Positions 25,497 through 36,120 of a DNA stretch of 64,000 nucleotides are shown here, piece after piece. The notes under the pieces were generated by a model. It saw only the letters and a list, made by a program, of their open reading frames with translations. It did no database searches and had not been told where the DNA came from. Source of the DNA: Undibacterium hunanense (lineage in GTDB: Bacteria > Pseudomonadota > Gammaproteobacteria > Burkholderiales > Burkholderiaceae_D); contig NZ_JACOGF010000007.1 of NCBI RefSeq assembly GCF_014284335.1, positions 124,001-188,000 on the forward strand, in the 5' to 3' direction. Each line of letters starts with the position of its first letter. The stretch's first letter is position 1. Both the position numbers and the translations under genes were made by a program.

Positions 25497-26744
25497 TTAC
25501 CCAGCCCTCCCCAGCATCGCATGCAACAACACATTACACCCTGCCTCCAGGTGTTCTGACTTCGCATCTTCAATTTCATTGTGACTGATACCATCCTTGC
25601 AGGGCACGAAGATCATGCCGGATGGAGCCAGTCTGGCGGTGTAGATGGCGTCGTGGCCTGCGCCTGATACTACGTCCATGGTGCTGTAGCCCAGGGTGGC
25701 TGTGGCTTCGCGTACGGCGTTGACGCAGTCCGGGTGGAAGGGGCATGGGGGGTAGTAGGATACGCGTTCTACACTGATGCTCAGGCCACTGTCTTTGCTG
25801 GTTTTATCGACGAAGGCGAGAATTTCATTGTGCATGGTGTCCAGTAATTCGGACGACACGTTGCGCAGGTCTATGCTGAATTTAACTTCGCCGGGGATGA
25901 CGTTGCGGCTGTTGGGGAATACCTGCACCATGCCTACCGTGCCACGGCCATAGGGCGGGTAACGATTGCCGATGTTGACGACTTCCTGCATGATTTTGGT
26001 TGAGATTTGCAGGGCGTCTTTGCGCAGGGCCATGGGTGTGGGGCCGGCGTGGGCTTCCATGCCGGTGACGATGCAGTCGTACCATGAGAGGCCAAGCACA
26101 CCGGGGACGACGCCGATGACCTTGTCGGCATCTTCTAGAACCGGGCCTTGTTCTATATGGGTTTCGAAGTAGGCACCTATTGGGTGCTGGCCTGGTACTT
26201 CTGTGCCTTTGTAGCCTATGCGTTCGAGTTCATCGCCTACGGTTTTGCCTTCGGTGTCTTTGGCGGCATAGGCTGTTTCCAGCGAAAATGCGCCGCAGAA
26301 TACGCCTGAGCCCATCATGACGGGGACGAAGCGTGAGCCTTCTTCATTGGTCCAGAAGGCGACTTCGATTGGTGCTTCGGTTTCTATGTTGTGGTCGTTG
26401 AGGGTGCGCACGACTTCCAGCGCGGCCAGCACGCCGTAGTTGCCGTCGAACTTGCCGCCGGTGGGCTGGGTATCGATATGGCTGCCGGACATGATGGGGG
26501 GCAGCGCCGGGTTCTTGCCTGCCCTGCGCATGAAGACATTGCCTATCTGGTCTATGGTGACGGTAAGGCCAGCCTGTTTGGCCCAGGAGACGACGAGGTC
26601 ACGCCCCTGTTTATCGAGATCAGTCAGGGCCAGGCGTTTGACGCCACCTTTTTGTGTTGCACCGATTTGTGCCAGTTCCATCAGCGATGCCCAGAGACGG
26701 TCACCGTTTATGCGTAAATCCTTGCGTAGATTTGCGGTAGTCAT
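25497..26744 (-). CDS. M20-family N-carbamoyl-beta-alanine / N-carbamoyl-amino-acid hydrolase
   Basis: A 415-residue zinc-dependent amidohydrolase of the AmaB/HyuC/allantoate-amidohydrolase group (peptidase family M20). Metal ligands are visible: His in GSHIDT, Asp in GGKFDGNYG, Glu in TNEEGSRF, His in ETHIEQGP and the C-terminal His in GISHNE. Context defines the job: it is 22 bases downstream of dihydropyrimidinase in a locus holding every other step of reductive pyrimidine degradation. It should therefore hydrolyse N-carbamoyl-beta-alanine to beta-alanine, CO2 and ammonia (beta-ureidopropionase activity). Proteobacterial enzymes of this fold do this in place of the nitrilase-type enzyme of animals. 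An L-carbamoyl-amino-acid specificity is the main alternative. Confidence 0.88.
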   Translation of the reverse strand: MTTANLRKDLRINGDRLWASLMELAQIGATQKGGVKRLALTDLDKQGRDLVVSWAKQAGLTVTIDQIGNVFMRRAGKNPALPPIMSGSHIDTQPTGGKFDGNYGVLAALEVVRTLNDHNIETEAPIEVAFWTNEEGSRFVPVMMGSGVFCGAFSLETAYAAKDTEGKTVGDELERIGYKGTEVPGQHPIGAYFETHIEQGPVLEDADKVIGVVPGVLGLSWYDCIVTGMEAHAGPTPMALRKDALQISTKIMQEVVNIGNRYPPYGRGTVGMVQVFPNSRNVIPGEVKFSIDLRNVSSELLDTMHNEILAFVDKTSKDSGLSISVERVSYYPPCPFHPDCVNAVREATATLGYSTMDVVSGAGHDAIYTARLAPSGMIFVPCKDGISHNEIEDAKSEHLEAGCNVLLHAMLGRAG

Positions 26745-26766
26745 ATAAATCTTTCTTGATAATTTT

Positions 26767-28366
<1,600 letters not shown>

Positions 28367-28397
28367 TTCTTGCAACCTGCTCCGCTATTTTGCACAT

Positions 28398-29846
28398 TCA
28401 AACCTTCTTACCGTTCATCAAACCCATATACACCACACCGGACAAGGCAAGGCCAACGAACCAGGCGTAGGTGTAGATGGTTTTTAATACTTCTGGAATA
28501 GCCGGGAAGCTGGCAGGGAAAGCCGCGTTCAAAAAACCCGGGATATTCGGCAAGACGCCGATCACGAAAGCGATCACGGCGGCCATGTTCCAGCCATTTT
28601 TATAGCTGTACTTGCCTTCATCCTGATACAGGGCGTTGACATCAATTTCTGTCTTGCGGATGAAGTAATAATCAATAATCAAAATACCGGCTATGGGGCC
28701 AAGCAAGGCGGAATAGCCTATCAACCAGGTGAAGATATAGCCCTGGGTAGATTCCAAAATCTTCCACGGCATCATGATGAGAGCAATGGATGCGGTGATG
28801 TAGCCACCGGTTTTATATGAAATCAGTTTAGGGTTCAGGGCCGAGAAATCATACGCCGGGCCAACCAGGTTGGCAGCCAGATTGACGGATACCGTGTCTA
28901 TCAGCAAGATCAGCAAGGCGATCAATACGGCAACGCCAGTCATGCGGCTGGCGAGGTCTACCGGATCCCACAGGGCTTTGCCGTACAGGACAACAGTGGC
29001 AGAGGTGACAATCACTGCCAGCAAGGCCAGCAAGCCCATGGGGGCGGGCAAGCCTATGGTCTGGCCGAGGATCTGGTCTTTTTGTGATTTGGCGAAACGG
29101 GTAAAGTCGGGGATATTCAAGGCCAGGGTAGCCCAAAAGCCAACCATTGCTGTCAGTGAAGGCCAGAAGGTGCTCCAGAATTGCCCGGCTTTTTTACCGC
29201 CTTCGACGAATTGCGATGGTTGATCCAGTAGAGGGCCAAAGCCACCAGCCTTGTTATAGACCCAGCCCAGCAGAACGAAACAGATAAGTATTTTAAGCGG
29301 TGCGGTATAGGTTTCCAGCTTGCGTATGGATTCCATGCCGTGGAAGATATACCAGAACTGTATGCCCCAAAAAATCAGGAAACAGACCAGTTGCGCTGCG
29401 TTAATGCCCAGACCGGCAATATTGTCACCACCCAGAGGATGACCGATCAACACCCCACCCAGGGTATAAATCATTTGCCCGCCAAACCAGGTTTGTATGC
29501 CATACCAGCCACAAGCAACAATGGCACGCATCAAAGCAGGCAGACGTGCACCACGCACGCCAAAGGAAGTACGTGCCAGCACGGCATAGGGAATACCGTA
29601 TTTGGCACCGGCATGGCCTATCAGCAACATGGGGACGAGTACGATGGCATTGGCAATAAATACGGTCACTACCGCCTGGTAACCTGACATGCCGCCTTCG
29701 ATGAGGCTGGCTGCCAGGGTATAGGCCGGGATACACATGACCATACCCACCCACAAAGCGGCAAAGTGATACCAGCGCCAGGTGCGCTGTGCTTCTGAAG
29801 TAGGTGCTAAATCTTCATTCCAAAGTTGCCCGCTTTGTGTCTGCAT
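28398..29846 (-). CDS. NCS1-family nucleobase:cation symporter
   Basis: A ~482-residue inner-membrane permease of the NCS1 family (relatives: PucI, Mhp1/HyuP, CodB), with about twelve hydrophobic helices. Family features include the N-terminal NEDLAPTSEAQRTW.W followed by helix 1, the GARLPALMRAIVACGWYGIQTWFGG segment and FTRFAKSQKDQ after helix 7. Start: ATG 29846 has GGAGAAG just upstream; the open frame to 29999 is not needed. In this locus it most likely imports uracil or thymine, or dihydropyrimidines or hydantoins. The substrate is inferred from the neighbours. Confidence 0.88.
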   Translation of the reverse strand: MQTQSGQLWNEDLAPTSEAQRTWRWYHFAALWVGMVMCIPAYTLAASLIEGGMSGYQAVVTVFIANAIVLVPMLLIGHAGAKYGIPYAVLARTSFGVRGARLPALMRAIVACGWYGIQTWFGGQMIYTLGGVLIGHPLGGDNIAGLGINAAQLVCFLIFWGIQFWYIFHGMESIRKLETYTAPLKILICFVLLGWVYNKAGGFGPLLDQPSQFVEGGKKAGQFWSTFWPSLTAMVGFWATLALNIPDFTRFAKSQKDQILGQTIGLPAPMGLLALLAVIVTSATVVLYGKALWDPVDLASRMTGVAVLIALLILLIDTVSVNLAANLVGPAYDFSALNPKLISYKTGGYITASIALIMMPWKILESTQGYIFTWLIGYSALLGPIAGILIIDYYFIRKTEIDVNALYQDEGKYSYKNGWNMAAVIAFVIGVLPNIPGFLNAAFPASFPAIPEVLKTIYTYAWFVGLALSGVVYMGLMNGKKV

Positions 29847-30012
29847 ATACTCTTCTCCAGGTGGAATATTCGAAAAAATTTCAGGTACAAAAGCTGTAGC
29901 AAACTTTATTCCAGATACTGATGATGTGCAAACGTTGGGGGGAAAATCTAGTCTCTTTTTTTCAAACACGTATGCCTGCATCAATTTTGTGATTATCAAA
30001 CCTTGGCAGATA

Positions 30013-30131
30013 TCCCCTCCCTTTCAAGGGGAGGGCTAGGGTGGGGATGGGTTTCGGTAAAACTCTATCATTCACGCCTTTGCTACAGAACCCCATCCCC
30101 ATCCCAACCTTCCCCTTGAAGGGGAAGGGGC
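30013..30131. repeat. GC-rich inverted repeat between permease and preA
   Basis: A left arm of CCCCTCCCTTTCAAGGGGAG followed by GGGTGGGGATGGG (30014-30051) faces a right arm of CCCCATCCCCATCCC followed by CCTTCCCCTTGAAGGGGAAG (30091-30130). Each half also folds on itself around CTTTCAAGG / CTTGAAG. The family is distinct from the other repeats, but short CCTCCCC...GGGAGG motifs also occur in the insert of repeat copy 4. The rest of the 412-bp gap (29847-30258) holds no gene. Confidence 0.8.
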
Positions 30132-30258
30132 TTATATCGAGCCTTTGCAAATATTTCAGCTAATCCAAAATCTCACATTTTTATACGTCTGCAGGAAATA
30201 ATTTGCGCCATTTATACACAAAGAATTTATACCCCCACTCCCCTCCAAGTACAAGCAA

Positions 30259-31533
30259 TTATTTCAACACAGCACGCGGGTTACGTGGGTCTTGCGTCCA
30301 GTTCATATATGGCTTGCCAGTTGCCTGGGGCACCATGGTGATGCACTGTTCTACCGGGCAGGTGATCTGGCAGAGGTTGCAGCCTACGCATTCTTCCTTG
30401 ATGACTTCGTATTTGCGGGTGCCATTGTCGGCGATCAGTTGCGCGATGGACTGGTGCGATGTGTCTTCGCAGGCAATGTAGCAGCGGCCGCATTGTATGC
30501 ATTTGTCCTGGTCGATCTCGGCAATGACGGCATAGTTCATGTCCAGGTATTTCCAGTCTGTCGTATTGGCGACGGCTTTACCGGCAAAATCGCTGATGCG
30601 CTCATAGCCTTTTTCATCCATCCAGCGCGACAGGCCGTCTGTCATTTCCTTGACGATGCGGAAACCATGCAGCATTGCAGCAGTACAGACCTGCACCGAG
30701 CCTGCACCCAGCGCCAGGAACTCTGCTGCATCGCGCCAGTTACCTATACCGCCTATGCCAGAGATAGGCAGGCCCTTGGTGGCCGGGTCACGGGCGATTT
30801 CTGCCACCATGTTCAAAGCGATAGGCTTGACTGCGCTACCGCAGTAACCGCCATGCGTGCTTTGCGTGCCGACGATGGGGCGGGCGATCATCTGGTCCAG
30901 ATCGATAGACGTGATGGAGTTGATGGTGTTGATCAGCGATACCGCATCAGCGCCGCCATTGAAGGCAGCGCGGGCTGGCACGCGCACATCGGTGATGTTG
31001 GGTGTAAGCTTGACGATTACGGGCAGTGAGCAATACTTTTTGCACCAGCGCGTGATCATCTCCACATATTCTGGCACCTGCCCTACGGCTGCGCCCATGC
31101 CGCGTTCTGGCATGCCGTGCGGGCAGCCAAAGTTGAGTTCTATTCCGTCGGCACCTGTCGCTTCTACCAGTGGCAGGATGCGCGCCCAGCTTTCTTCTTC
31201 GCAGGGGTACATCAGCGATACGATCATGGCGCGGTCTGGCCAGTCTTTTTTGACTTGCGTGATTTCACGCAGATTGATTTCCAGACTGCGGTCAGTGATG
31301 AGCTCTATATTATTAAAGCCAATGACTTCACGGTTCTTGCCAAAGTGGGCGGAGTAACGCGAAGAGACGTTGACCGGTGGTGGGTCTTCACCCAGGGTTT
31401 TCCAGACCACGCCGCCCCAGCCTGCTTCAAAAGCGCGGATGACGTTGTAGGCCTTGTCAGTCGGTGGTGCAGAAGCCAGCCAGAATGGGTTCGGTGCCTT
31501 GATGCCGGCAAAGTTAATCGAGAGGTCAGCCAT
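30259..31533 (-). CDS. preA: NAD-dependent dihydropyrimidine dehydrogenase, PreA subunit
   Basis: A 424-residue FMN/iron-sulfur subunit that reduces uracil and thymine, step one of the pathway. Residues ~1-310 form a dihydroorotate-dehydrogenase-like barrel (NPFWLASAPPT, ELNFGCPHGM with the substrate loop, GIGGIGNW). The C-terminus has two 4Fe-4S motifs, CIQCGRCYIAC and CVGCNLCQITCP. The catalytic cysteine region CPHGMPERGMG is intact. It starts one base after the preT stop, so the two subunits are co-translated. The length matches proteobacterial PreA. Confidence 0.95.
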   Translation of the reverse strand: MADLSINFAGIKAPNPFWLASAPPTDKAYNVIRAFEAGWGGVVWKTLGEDPPPVNVSSRYSAHFGKNREVIGFNNIELITDRSLEINLREITQVKKDWPDRAMIVSLMYPCEEESWARILPLVEATGADGIELNFGCPHGMPERGMGAAVGQVPEYVEMITRWCKKYCSLPVIVKLTPNITDVRVPARAAFNGGADAVSLINTINSITSIDLDQMIARPIVGTQSTHGGYCGSAVKPIALNMVAEIARDPATKGLPISGIGGIGNWRDAAEFLALGAGSVQVCTAAMLHGFRIVKEMTDGLSRWMDEKGYERISDFAGKAVANTTDWKYLDMNYAVIAEIDQDKCIQCGRCYIACEDTSHQSIAQLIADNGTRKYEVIKEECVGCNLCQITCPVEQCITMVPQATGKPYMNWTQDPRNPRAVLK

Positions 31534-31534
31534 A

Positions 31535-32893
31535 TTACACCTTCGCTTTCAAATCATTATCAATCGCCAGCGCTGCCAGCTTGCCATGTTGGACTGCCTG
31601 CACGGTCAGGTCCTGCCCGTCAGCGATACAATCACCACCGGCATAAATGCCGGATACGCTGGTGCGGTACTGCGCATCCACATGGATTTTGTCATTCTGC
31701 TTTTGCAGGTCTTTTGCCAGATCATCAGACAGGCTGCTGTTGTCCATGCTTTGGCCGATGGCCTTGAAAATGGCTTGTGCGGGAATATCGATAGTGGCGC
31801 CACTGGCTTGCAATTTGCCGCCCACTTCTTTGGTGCGGGCAAAGCGCATGCCGCTGACCTTGCCTTCGGCATCACACAAGACTTCTTGCGGTTGCGCCCA
31901 GGTGACGATACGCACCTGATTGGCTTTGGCGATGTCCTGTTCATGATGGGTGGCAGACATATGTTCTGCACCACGGCGATACACCAGCGTAACCTGCTCC
32001 GCACCAAGGCGGGCGATTTGCACTGCCATATCGATAGCGGTATTACCGGCACCGATGACCACGCATTGTTTGGGCACGGGTAATTTGCTCAGGTCTTCTG
32101 CCTGACGCAGCTCGGCGATGTAATCAACCGCTGCCATCAGACCAGGTGCATCTTCACCTGTCAGGCCCAACTGGCGGCTGGCACCAAGACCCAAGCCAAG
32201 GAAGACTGCATCGTAATCACGGCGCAAGTCTGCCAGGTGCAGGTTTTGACCCAGTACCTGCTCATGCTTGACGGTGATACCGCCAATTTGCAGCAGGAAT
32301 TCCACCTCGCGTTGAGCACTGTCTTCTGTCAGTTTGTACTTGGCGATACCGTATTCATTGAGGCCGCCGGATTTTTGTTTGGCTTCAAAAACCACGACAT
32401 CATGGCCTAATGTTGCCAGCCTGTGCGCACAGGATAAACCTGCGGGTCCACCACCGACGATGGCGATTTTTTTGCCGCTGCTGGCAGCGCGCTGGAAAGG
32501 ATGTTGTTCAAATTTTGCATTGTCGAGTGCAAAGCGTTGCAGCAGACCGATCTTGACTGGTGCACCTTCTGCATCATGATTGCGCACGCAGGCATGCTCG
32601 CACAAAATTTCGGTCGGACAAACGCGCGAGCAGCTTGCACCGAGTATGTTTTGATCGAGAATAACTTTGGCTGCACCATTGATATTGCCGACAGCAATAT
32701 TCTGGATGAAGCTGGGTACGTCAATTTCTGACGGACAGATGCGTGTGCAGGGAGCGTCGTAACAATAGAGGCAGCGGTAACTTTCTATCGCTGCCTGGCG
32801 CTTGTTCAGTGCCGGATTCAAATCAGTGAAATGCGAACGCAGCGTTTCCTGACTTTCTTCTGCCTGGGGTAAATGCTTAAGGGCTTCCAACAT
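31535..32893 (-). CDS. preT: NAD-dependent dihydropyrimidine dehydrogenase, PreT subunit
   Basis: A 452-residue flavoprotein subunit of the GltD / glutamate-synthase-small-subunit type. It passes electrons from NAD(P)H through FAD and iron-sulfur centres to PreA. N-terminal cysteines CYDAPCTRICP and CSRVCPTEILCEHAC bind Fe-S clusters. The FAD site GGGPAGLSCAHRLA and the NAD(P) site IGAGNTAIDMA are intact. It is the first gene of the preTA pair on the minus strand. The upstream 85 bases contain no clear operator; a repeat-derived terminator separates it from mmsA. Confidence 0.95.
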   Translation of the reverse strand: MLEALKHLPQAEESQETLRSHFTDLNPALNKRQAAIESYRCLYCYDAPCTRICPSEIDVPSFIQNIAVGNINGAAKVILDQNILGASCSRVCPTEILCEHACVRNHDAEGAPVKIGLLQRFALDNAKFEQHPFQRAASSGKKIAIVGGGPAGLSCAHRLATLGHDVVVFEAKQKSGGLNEYGIAKYKLTEDSAQREVEFLLQIGGITVKHEQVLGQNLHLADLRRDYDAVFLGLGLGASRQLGLTGEDAPGLMAAVDYIAELRQAEDLSKLPVPKQCVVIGAGNTAIDMAVQIARLGAEQVTLVYRRGAEHMSATHHEQDIAKANQVRIVTWAQPQEVLCDAEGKVSGMRFARTKEVGGKLQASGATIDIPAQAIFKAIGQSMDNSSLSDDLAKDLQKQNDKIHVDAQYRTSVSGIYAGGDCIADGQDLTVQAVQHGKLAALAIDNDLKAKV

Positions 32894-32973
32894 GGTGGCT
32901 CCAATCGATCTCTAATTACTAAATTCGTTTTTACTGCATTTATCTAAGCAAGTTTCGTGACAGCTAAACCTCT

Positions 32974-33022
32974 CAAAAAACTTACGCAATTGGTGCAGAA
33001 TTGGTGCAGGCTTGCGTAAGTT
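32974..33022 (-). terminator. Mini palindromic repeat acting as an intrinsic terminator for mmsA
   Basis: Arms AACTTACGCAA (32979-32989) and TTGCGTAAGTT (33012-33022) surround a tandem AATTGGTGCAG doublet. Read on the minus strand, it begins six bases after the mmsA stop and ends with TTTTTT. The arms match the ends of the 104-bp repeat family, so this looks like an internally deleted copy. Confidence 0.7.
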
Positions 33023-33027
33023 CATCT

Positions 33028-34527
33028 CTATTTATTTTGCGGGAAAGAAAACTCCGCGCCCTTACTGATGCTGTCTGGCCAGCGCTGCATGACGGCTTTG
33101 ACGCGCGTATAAAAGCGCACACCTTCTGGTCCATAGATATGATGATCACCAAACAGGCTGCGCTTCCAGCCACCAAAACTATGGAAAGCCATAGGCACAG
33201 GCAAAGGTACGTTCACGCCGACCATGCCGACCTGTATCATGCGCACGAATTCACGCGCCGTGCCGCCGTCGCGGGTGAATACAGCAACGCCATTGCCGTA
33301 TTCATGCTTGTTGATGAGGTCTGCCGCCGCTGCCATATCTGGCACACGCACTACGCACAGAACAGGGCCGAAAATCTCTTGCTTGTAGACTGTCATTTCT
33401 GGCGTGACGTGATCGAACAGACTACCGCCGCAGAAAAAACCTTCTTCGTGACCTGGCACGGTGAAGTTGCGTCCATCAACGACCAGTTTTGCGCCTTCTG
33501 TCACGCCTTCGCCGATCAGGCTTTCTATGCGTTCTTTGGCGGCATGGGTAATGACCGGGCCCATTTCTGCATCCGGTGCCAGACCGTTATTGATCTTGAG
33601 AGATTTAACACGTGCTGCCATGGCATCAACCAGGGCATCTGCGGCAGAACCAACGGCAACTGCGACCGAGATGGCCATGCAGCGTTCGCCGGCAGAGCCA
33701 TAGGCTGCGCCCATGAGTGCATCGACTGCCATGTCCAGATCAGCATCCGGCATGACAACCATGTGATTTTTTGCGCCGCCCAGTGCCTGCACGCGCTTGC
33801 CGTTGGCGCAGCCACGGGCATAAATTGCCTGCGCAATCGGGGTGGAACCAACGAAGCTGATGGCCTGTACTTCCGGATGATCAAGCAGCGCATCGACGAC
33901 CGTTTTATCACCTTGCACGACATTGAAAACACCGTCAGGCAAACCCGCCTGCTTGAGCAGTTTGGCATGCAGCAAGGATGCGGATGGATCACGCTCTGAC
34001 GGTTTCAACACAAAAGTATTGCCACATGCAATAGCGATAGGGAACATCCACATCGGCACCATGACGGGGAAGTTGAATGGCGTGATACCGGCGACTACAC
34101 CCAGCGGCTGGCGCATGCTGCAGGCATCAATGCCACGGGCGATCTGTTCGGAATATTCGCCCTTCAACAGTTGTGGTATACCAATGGCAAACTCCACCAC
34201 TTCTATACCGCGTGCGACTTCGCCCTTGGCATCAGCCAGGGTTTTGCCGTGTTCCTGCGTCAGCAGATTCGCAAATTCATCGGTGTGCTGTTGCAGCAGG
34301 TTCAGGTAAGCCATGAGCACGCGGGCGCGTGACAGGGCTGGCGTATTTGACCACGACGGAAATGCCTTGCTGGCAGCGGCCACGGCCATGTCCACGTCTT
34401 GCGTGGTGCCCAGTGCGACCTGCCCCTGCACGGAACCCAGTGCCGGATTATAGATGTCGGCATAGCGTGGCTGCACGCTTTGATGCAGTTCGCCGTTGAT
34501 GTAATGATTGACTTGATAGTGGGTCAT
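33028..34527 (-). CDS. mmsA: CoA-acylating (methyl)malonate-semialdehyde dehydrogenase
   Basis: A 499-residue ALDH-superfamily enzyme that turns malonate semialdehyde into acetyl-CoA and methylmalonate semialdehyde into propionyl-CoA, using NAD and CoA. MmsA-specific motifs are [37 protein letters not shown] and the catalytic Cys in [19 protein letters not shown] near the C-terminus is also typical. It lies 13 bases downstream of the aminotransferase gene and finishes the catabolism of beta-alanine and beta-aminoisobutyrate made by the pyrimidine pathway. A role in valine or inositol breakdown is possible, but the context favours pyrimidines. Confidence 0.93.
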   Translation of the reverse strand: MTHYQVNHYINGELHQSVQPRYADIYNPALGSVQGQVALGTTQDVDMAVAAASKAFPSWSNTPALSRARVLMAYLNLLQQHTDEFANLLTQEHGKTLADAKGEVARGIEVVEFAIGIPQLLKGEYSEQIARGIDACSMRQPLGVVAGITPFNFPVMVPMWMFPIAIACGNTFVLKPSERDPSASLLHAKLLKQAGLPDGVFNVVQGDKTVVDALLDHPEVQAISFVGSTPIAQAIYARGCANGKRVQALGGAKNHMVVMPDADLDMAVDALMGAAYGSAGERCMAISVAVAVGSAADALVDAMAARVKSLKINNGLAPDAEMGPVITHAAKERIESLIGEGVTEGAKLVVDGRNFTVPGHEEGFFCGGSLFDHVTPEMTVYKQEIFGPVLCVVRVPDMAAAADLINKHEYGNGVAVFTRDGGTAREFVRMIQVGMVGVNVPLPVPMAFHSFGGWKRSLFGDHHIYGPEGVRFYTRVKAVMQRWPDSISKGAEFSFPQNK

Positions 34528-34540
34528 GATGGTCGCCAGA

Positions 34541-35851
34541 TTAATCCAGGTGTTTCAGGATGTCGGTCAGTTTGCCGAACAGTTGATCGATATGTTTTTT
34601 CTCCAGTATCAATGGAGGTGACATGGCGATGATGTCGCCGGTCGTGCGCACCAGCACACCTTCAGCAAAGGCTTTCTTGTAGGCGGCCATGGCGCGTGCA
34701 CCGACCTTGCCTGGCATGGATTCGAGCTCTATCGCACCGATCAGGCCGACATTGCGCAAATCTATGACGTGTGGCAGGCCTTTCAGGGAATGCAGGGCAT
34801 CTTCCCAATAGGCGGTCATGCTTTGTGCATGTTCCAGCACTTTTTCTTCCTTGAAGACTTTCAGCGAAGCCAGGCCAGCGGCACAGGCCAGCGGGTGACC
34901 AGAATAGGTGTAGCCATGGAACAGTTCTATGCCTGCCGGGCCATCCATCAGGGTGTCGTAGATTTTTTGATTGCTGAACACCGCGCCCATAGGCACGACA
35001 CCATTGGTCAGGCCTTTGGCAGTGGTCATGAAGTCTGGTGTCACACCAAAATAATCAGACGCAAACGGCGTGCCCATGCGGCCAAAGCCGGTGATGACTT
35101 CATCAAATATGAGCAGGATGCCATGCTTGTCACACAGTTCACGCAGGCGTTTCAGATAGCCTTTTGATGGAAGGATGACGCCGGCAGAGCCAGCCAGTGG
35201 TTCAACGATGACGGCAGCGATGGTGGAAATGTCGTGTAGGGCAATCAGGCGTTCGAGTTCATCTGCCAGATGTGTGCCATATTCTGGCAAGCCGCGTGTG
35301 AAGGCATTTTTTTCCAGGTTATGCGTATGCGGCAGGTAATCAACACCGGCCAGCAAAGTGCCAAACTGTTTGCGGTTGGCTGGCAAACCACCGAGTGACA
35401 TGCCGCCAAAGCCTACACCGTGATAAGCGCGTTCGCGGCTGATGAAGCGGGTACGTTGTGCTTCGCCACGGCTGCGATGATAAGCCAGGACCATTTTCAT
35501 GGCTGTATCGACGGCTTCTGAGCCGGAATTGGTGTAAAACACCTGGCCGAATTTGTTGCCGGTATATTCAATCAACTGTGCGGCCAGTTCAAATGCATCC
35601 GGATGTGCCATCTGGAAAGCCGGTGCGTAATCCAGTGTCGCGACGGCATCTTGCACCGCTTTCACCACAGTCGGGTGAGAATGCCCCAGCGGCACGCACC
35701 ACAGGCCTGCCGTACCGTCGAGTATCTCGCGGCCGTTCTGGTCGCGGTAGTACATGCCAGAGGCAGACGCCACCAGGCGCGGTGCCTCTTTATAGTCACG
35801 GTTAGCCGTGAAAGGCATCCAGTAGGAATTGAGTTGTTGTTTGCTGAGCAT
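34541..35851 (-). CDS. Beta-alanine (omega-amino acid):pyruvate aminotransferase, class III
   Basis: A ~436-residue PLP enzyme that moves the amino group of beta-alanine (or beta-aminoisobutyrate) to pyruvate, giving the semialdehyde for MmsA. The opening [19 protein letters not shown] is characteristic of omega-amino acid:pyruvate aminotransferases. The PLP Lys lies in [14 protein letters not shown], with [13 protein letters not shown] before it and [13 protein letters not shown] earlier. ATG 35851 has AGGAGAAG upstream. It is the first gene of the aminotransferase-mmsA unit, and a RutR-type operator sits 20 bases upstream of its start codon, suggesting direct pyrimidine control. Confidence 0.93.
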   Translation of the reverse strand: MLSKQQLNSYWMPFTANRDYKEAPRLVASASGMYYRDQNGREILDGTAGLWCVPLGHSHPTVVKAVQDAVATLDYAPAFQMAHPDAFELAAQLIEYTGNKFGQVFYTNSGSEAVDTAMKMVLAYHRSRGEAQRTRFISRERAYHGVGFGGMSLGGLPANRKQFGTLLAGVDYLPHTHNLEKNAFTRGLPEYGTHLADELERLIALHDISTIAAVIVEPLAGSAGVILPSKGYLKRLRELCDKHGILLIFDEVITGFGRMGTPFASDYFGVTPDFMTTAKGLTNGVVPMGAVFSNQKIYDTLMDGPAGIELFHGYTYSGHPLACAAGLASLKVFKEEKVLEHAQSMTAYWEDALHSLKGLPHVIDLRNVGLIGAIELESMPGKVGARAMAAYKKAFAEGVLVRTTGDIIAMSPPLILEKKHIDQLFGKLTDILKHLD

Positions 35852-35870
35852 GGGCTTCTCCTGAAAACAA

Positions 35871-35886
35871 TTTACCAAGTGGTAAA
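35871..35886. promoter_or_regulatory. RutR-type operator upstream of the aminotransferase
   Basis: TTTACCA-AG-TGGTAAA is a perfect 7+2+7 dyad. The RutR consensus is TTGACCA-NN-TGGTCAA; this site differs by one symmetric change (G to T in each arm). It lies 20 bases upstream of the aminotransferase start, overlapping the region where repression would act. A rutR-like gene is present 1.7 kb away. Confidence 0.7.
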
Positions 35887-35984
35887 AATATGCTGAAATG
35901 CTAAATAAGCATATGCAGTAATGACATATACAGCCAGTTTAATTTCATCCAACCGTATTGGTAGCCAGAACAACACAGTTACGT

Positions 35985-36087
35985 TGGAACTTGCAAAAAA
36001 CCGCCCCAGCTGCGTTGTAGCTCCTAGCCGTACTAAAGTACTGTCTTCGTCGCTACGCCTTGCTGGGACGATTTTGTGCAAGTTCCA
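35985..36087. repeat. Palindromic repeat element, copy 3 (103 bp)
   Basis: Same core as copies 1, 2 and 4 (CTAGCCGTACTAAAGTACTG, then CTTCGTCGCTACGCC), but the outer arms are TGGAACTTGCA/TGCAAGTTCCA rather than TAGGACTTACGC. The two arms changed together. It lies between the divergent aminotransferase and mocR-like genes, 33 bases upstream of the latter. Confidence 0.9.
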
Positions 36088-36120
36088 TTAGATTGAGTAT
36101 GTTCAGCGAGGAGTAAAAGC

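Noticed and set aside
30292-31029. 245-codon open frame antisense to preA
   Set aside because: No family pattern and complete overlap with a well-supported gene.
33001-33999. 332-codon open frame on the plus strand
   Set aside because: It lies antisense to mmsA, whose motifs are complete; long antisense frames are common opposite GC-rich genes.
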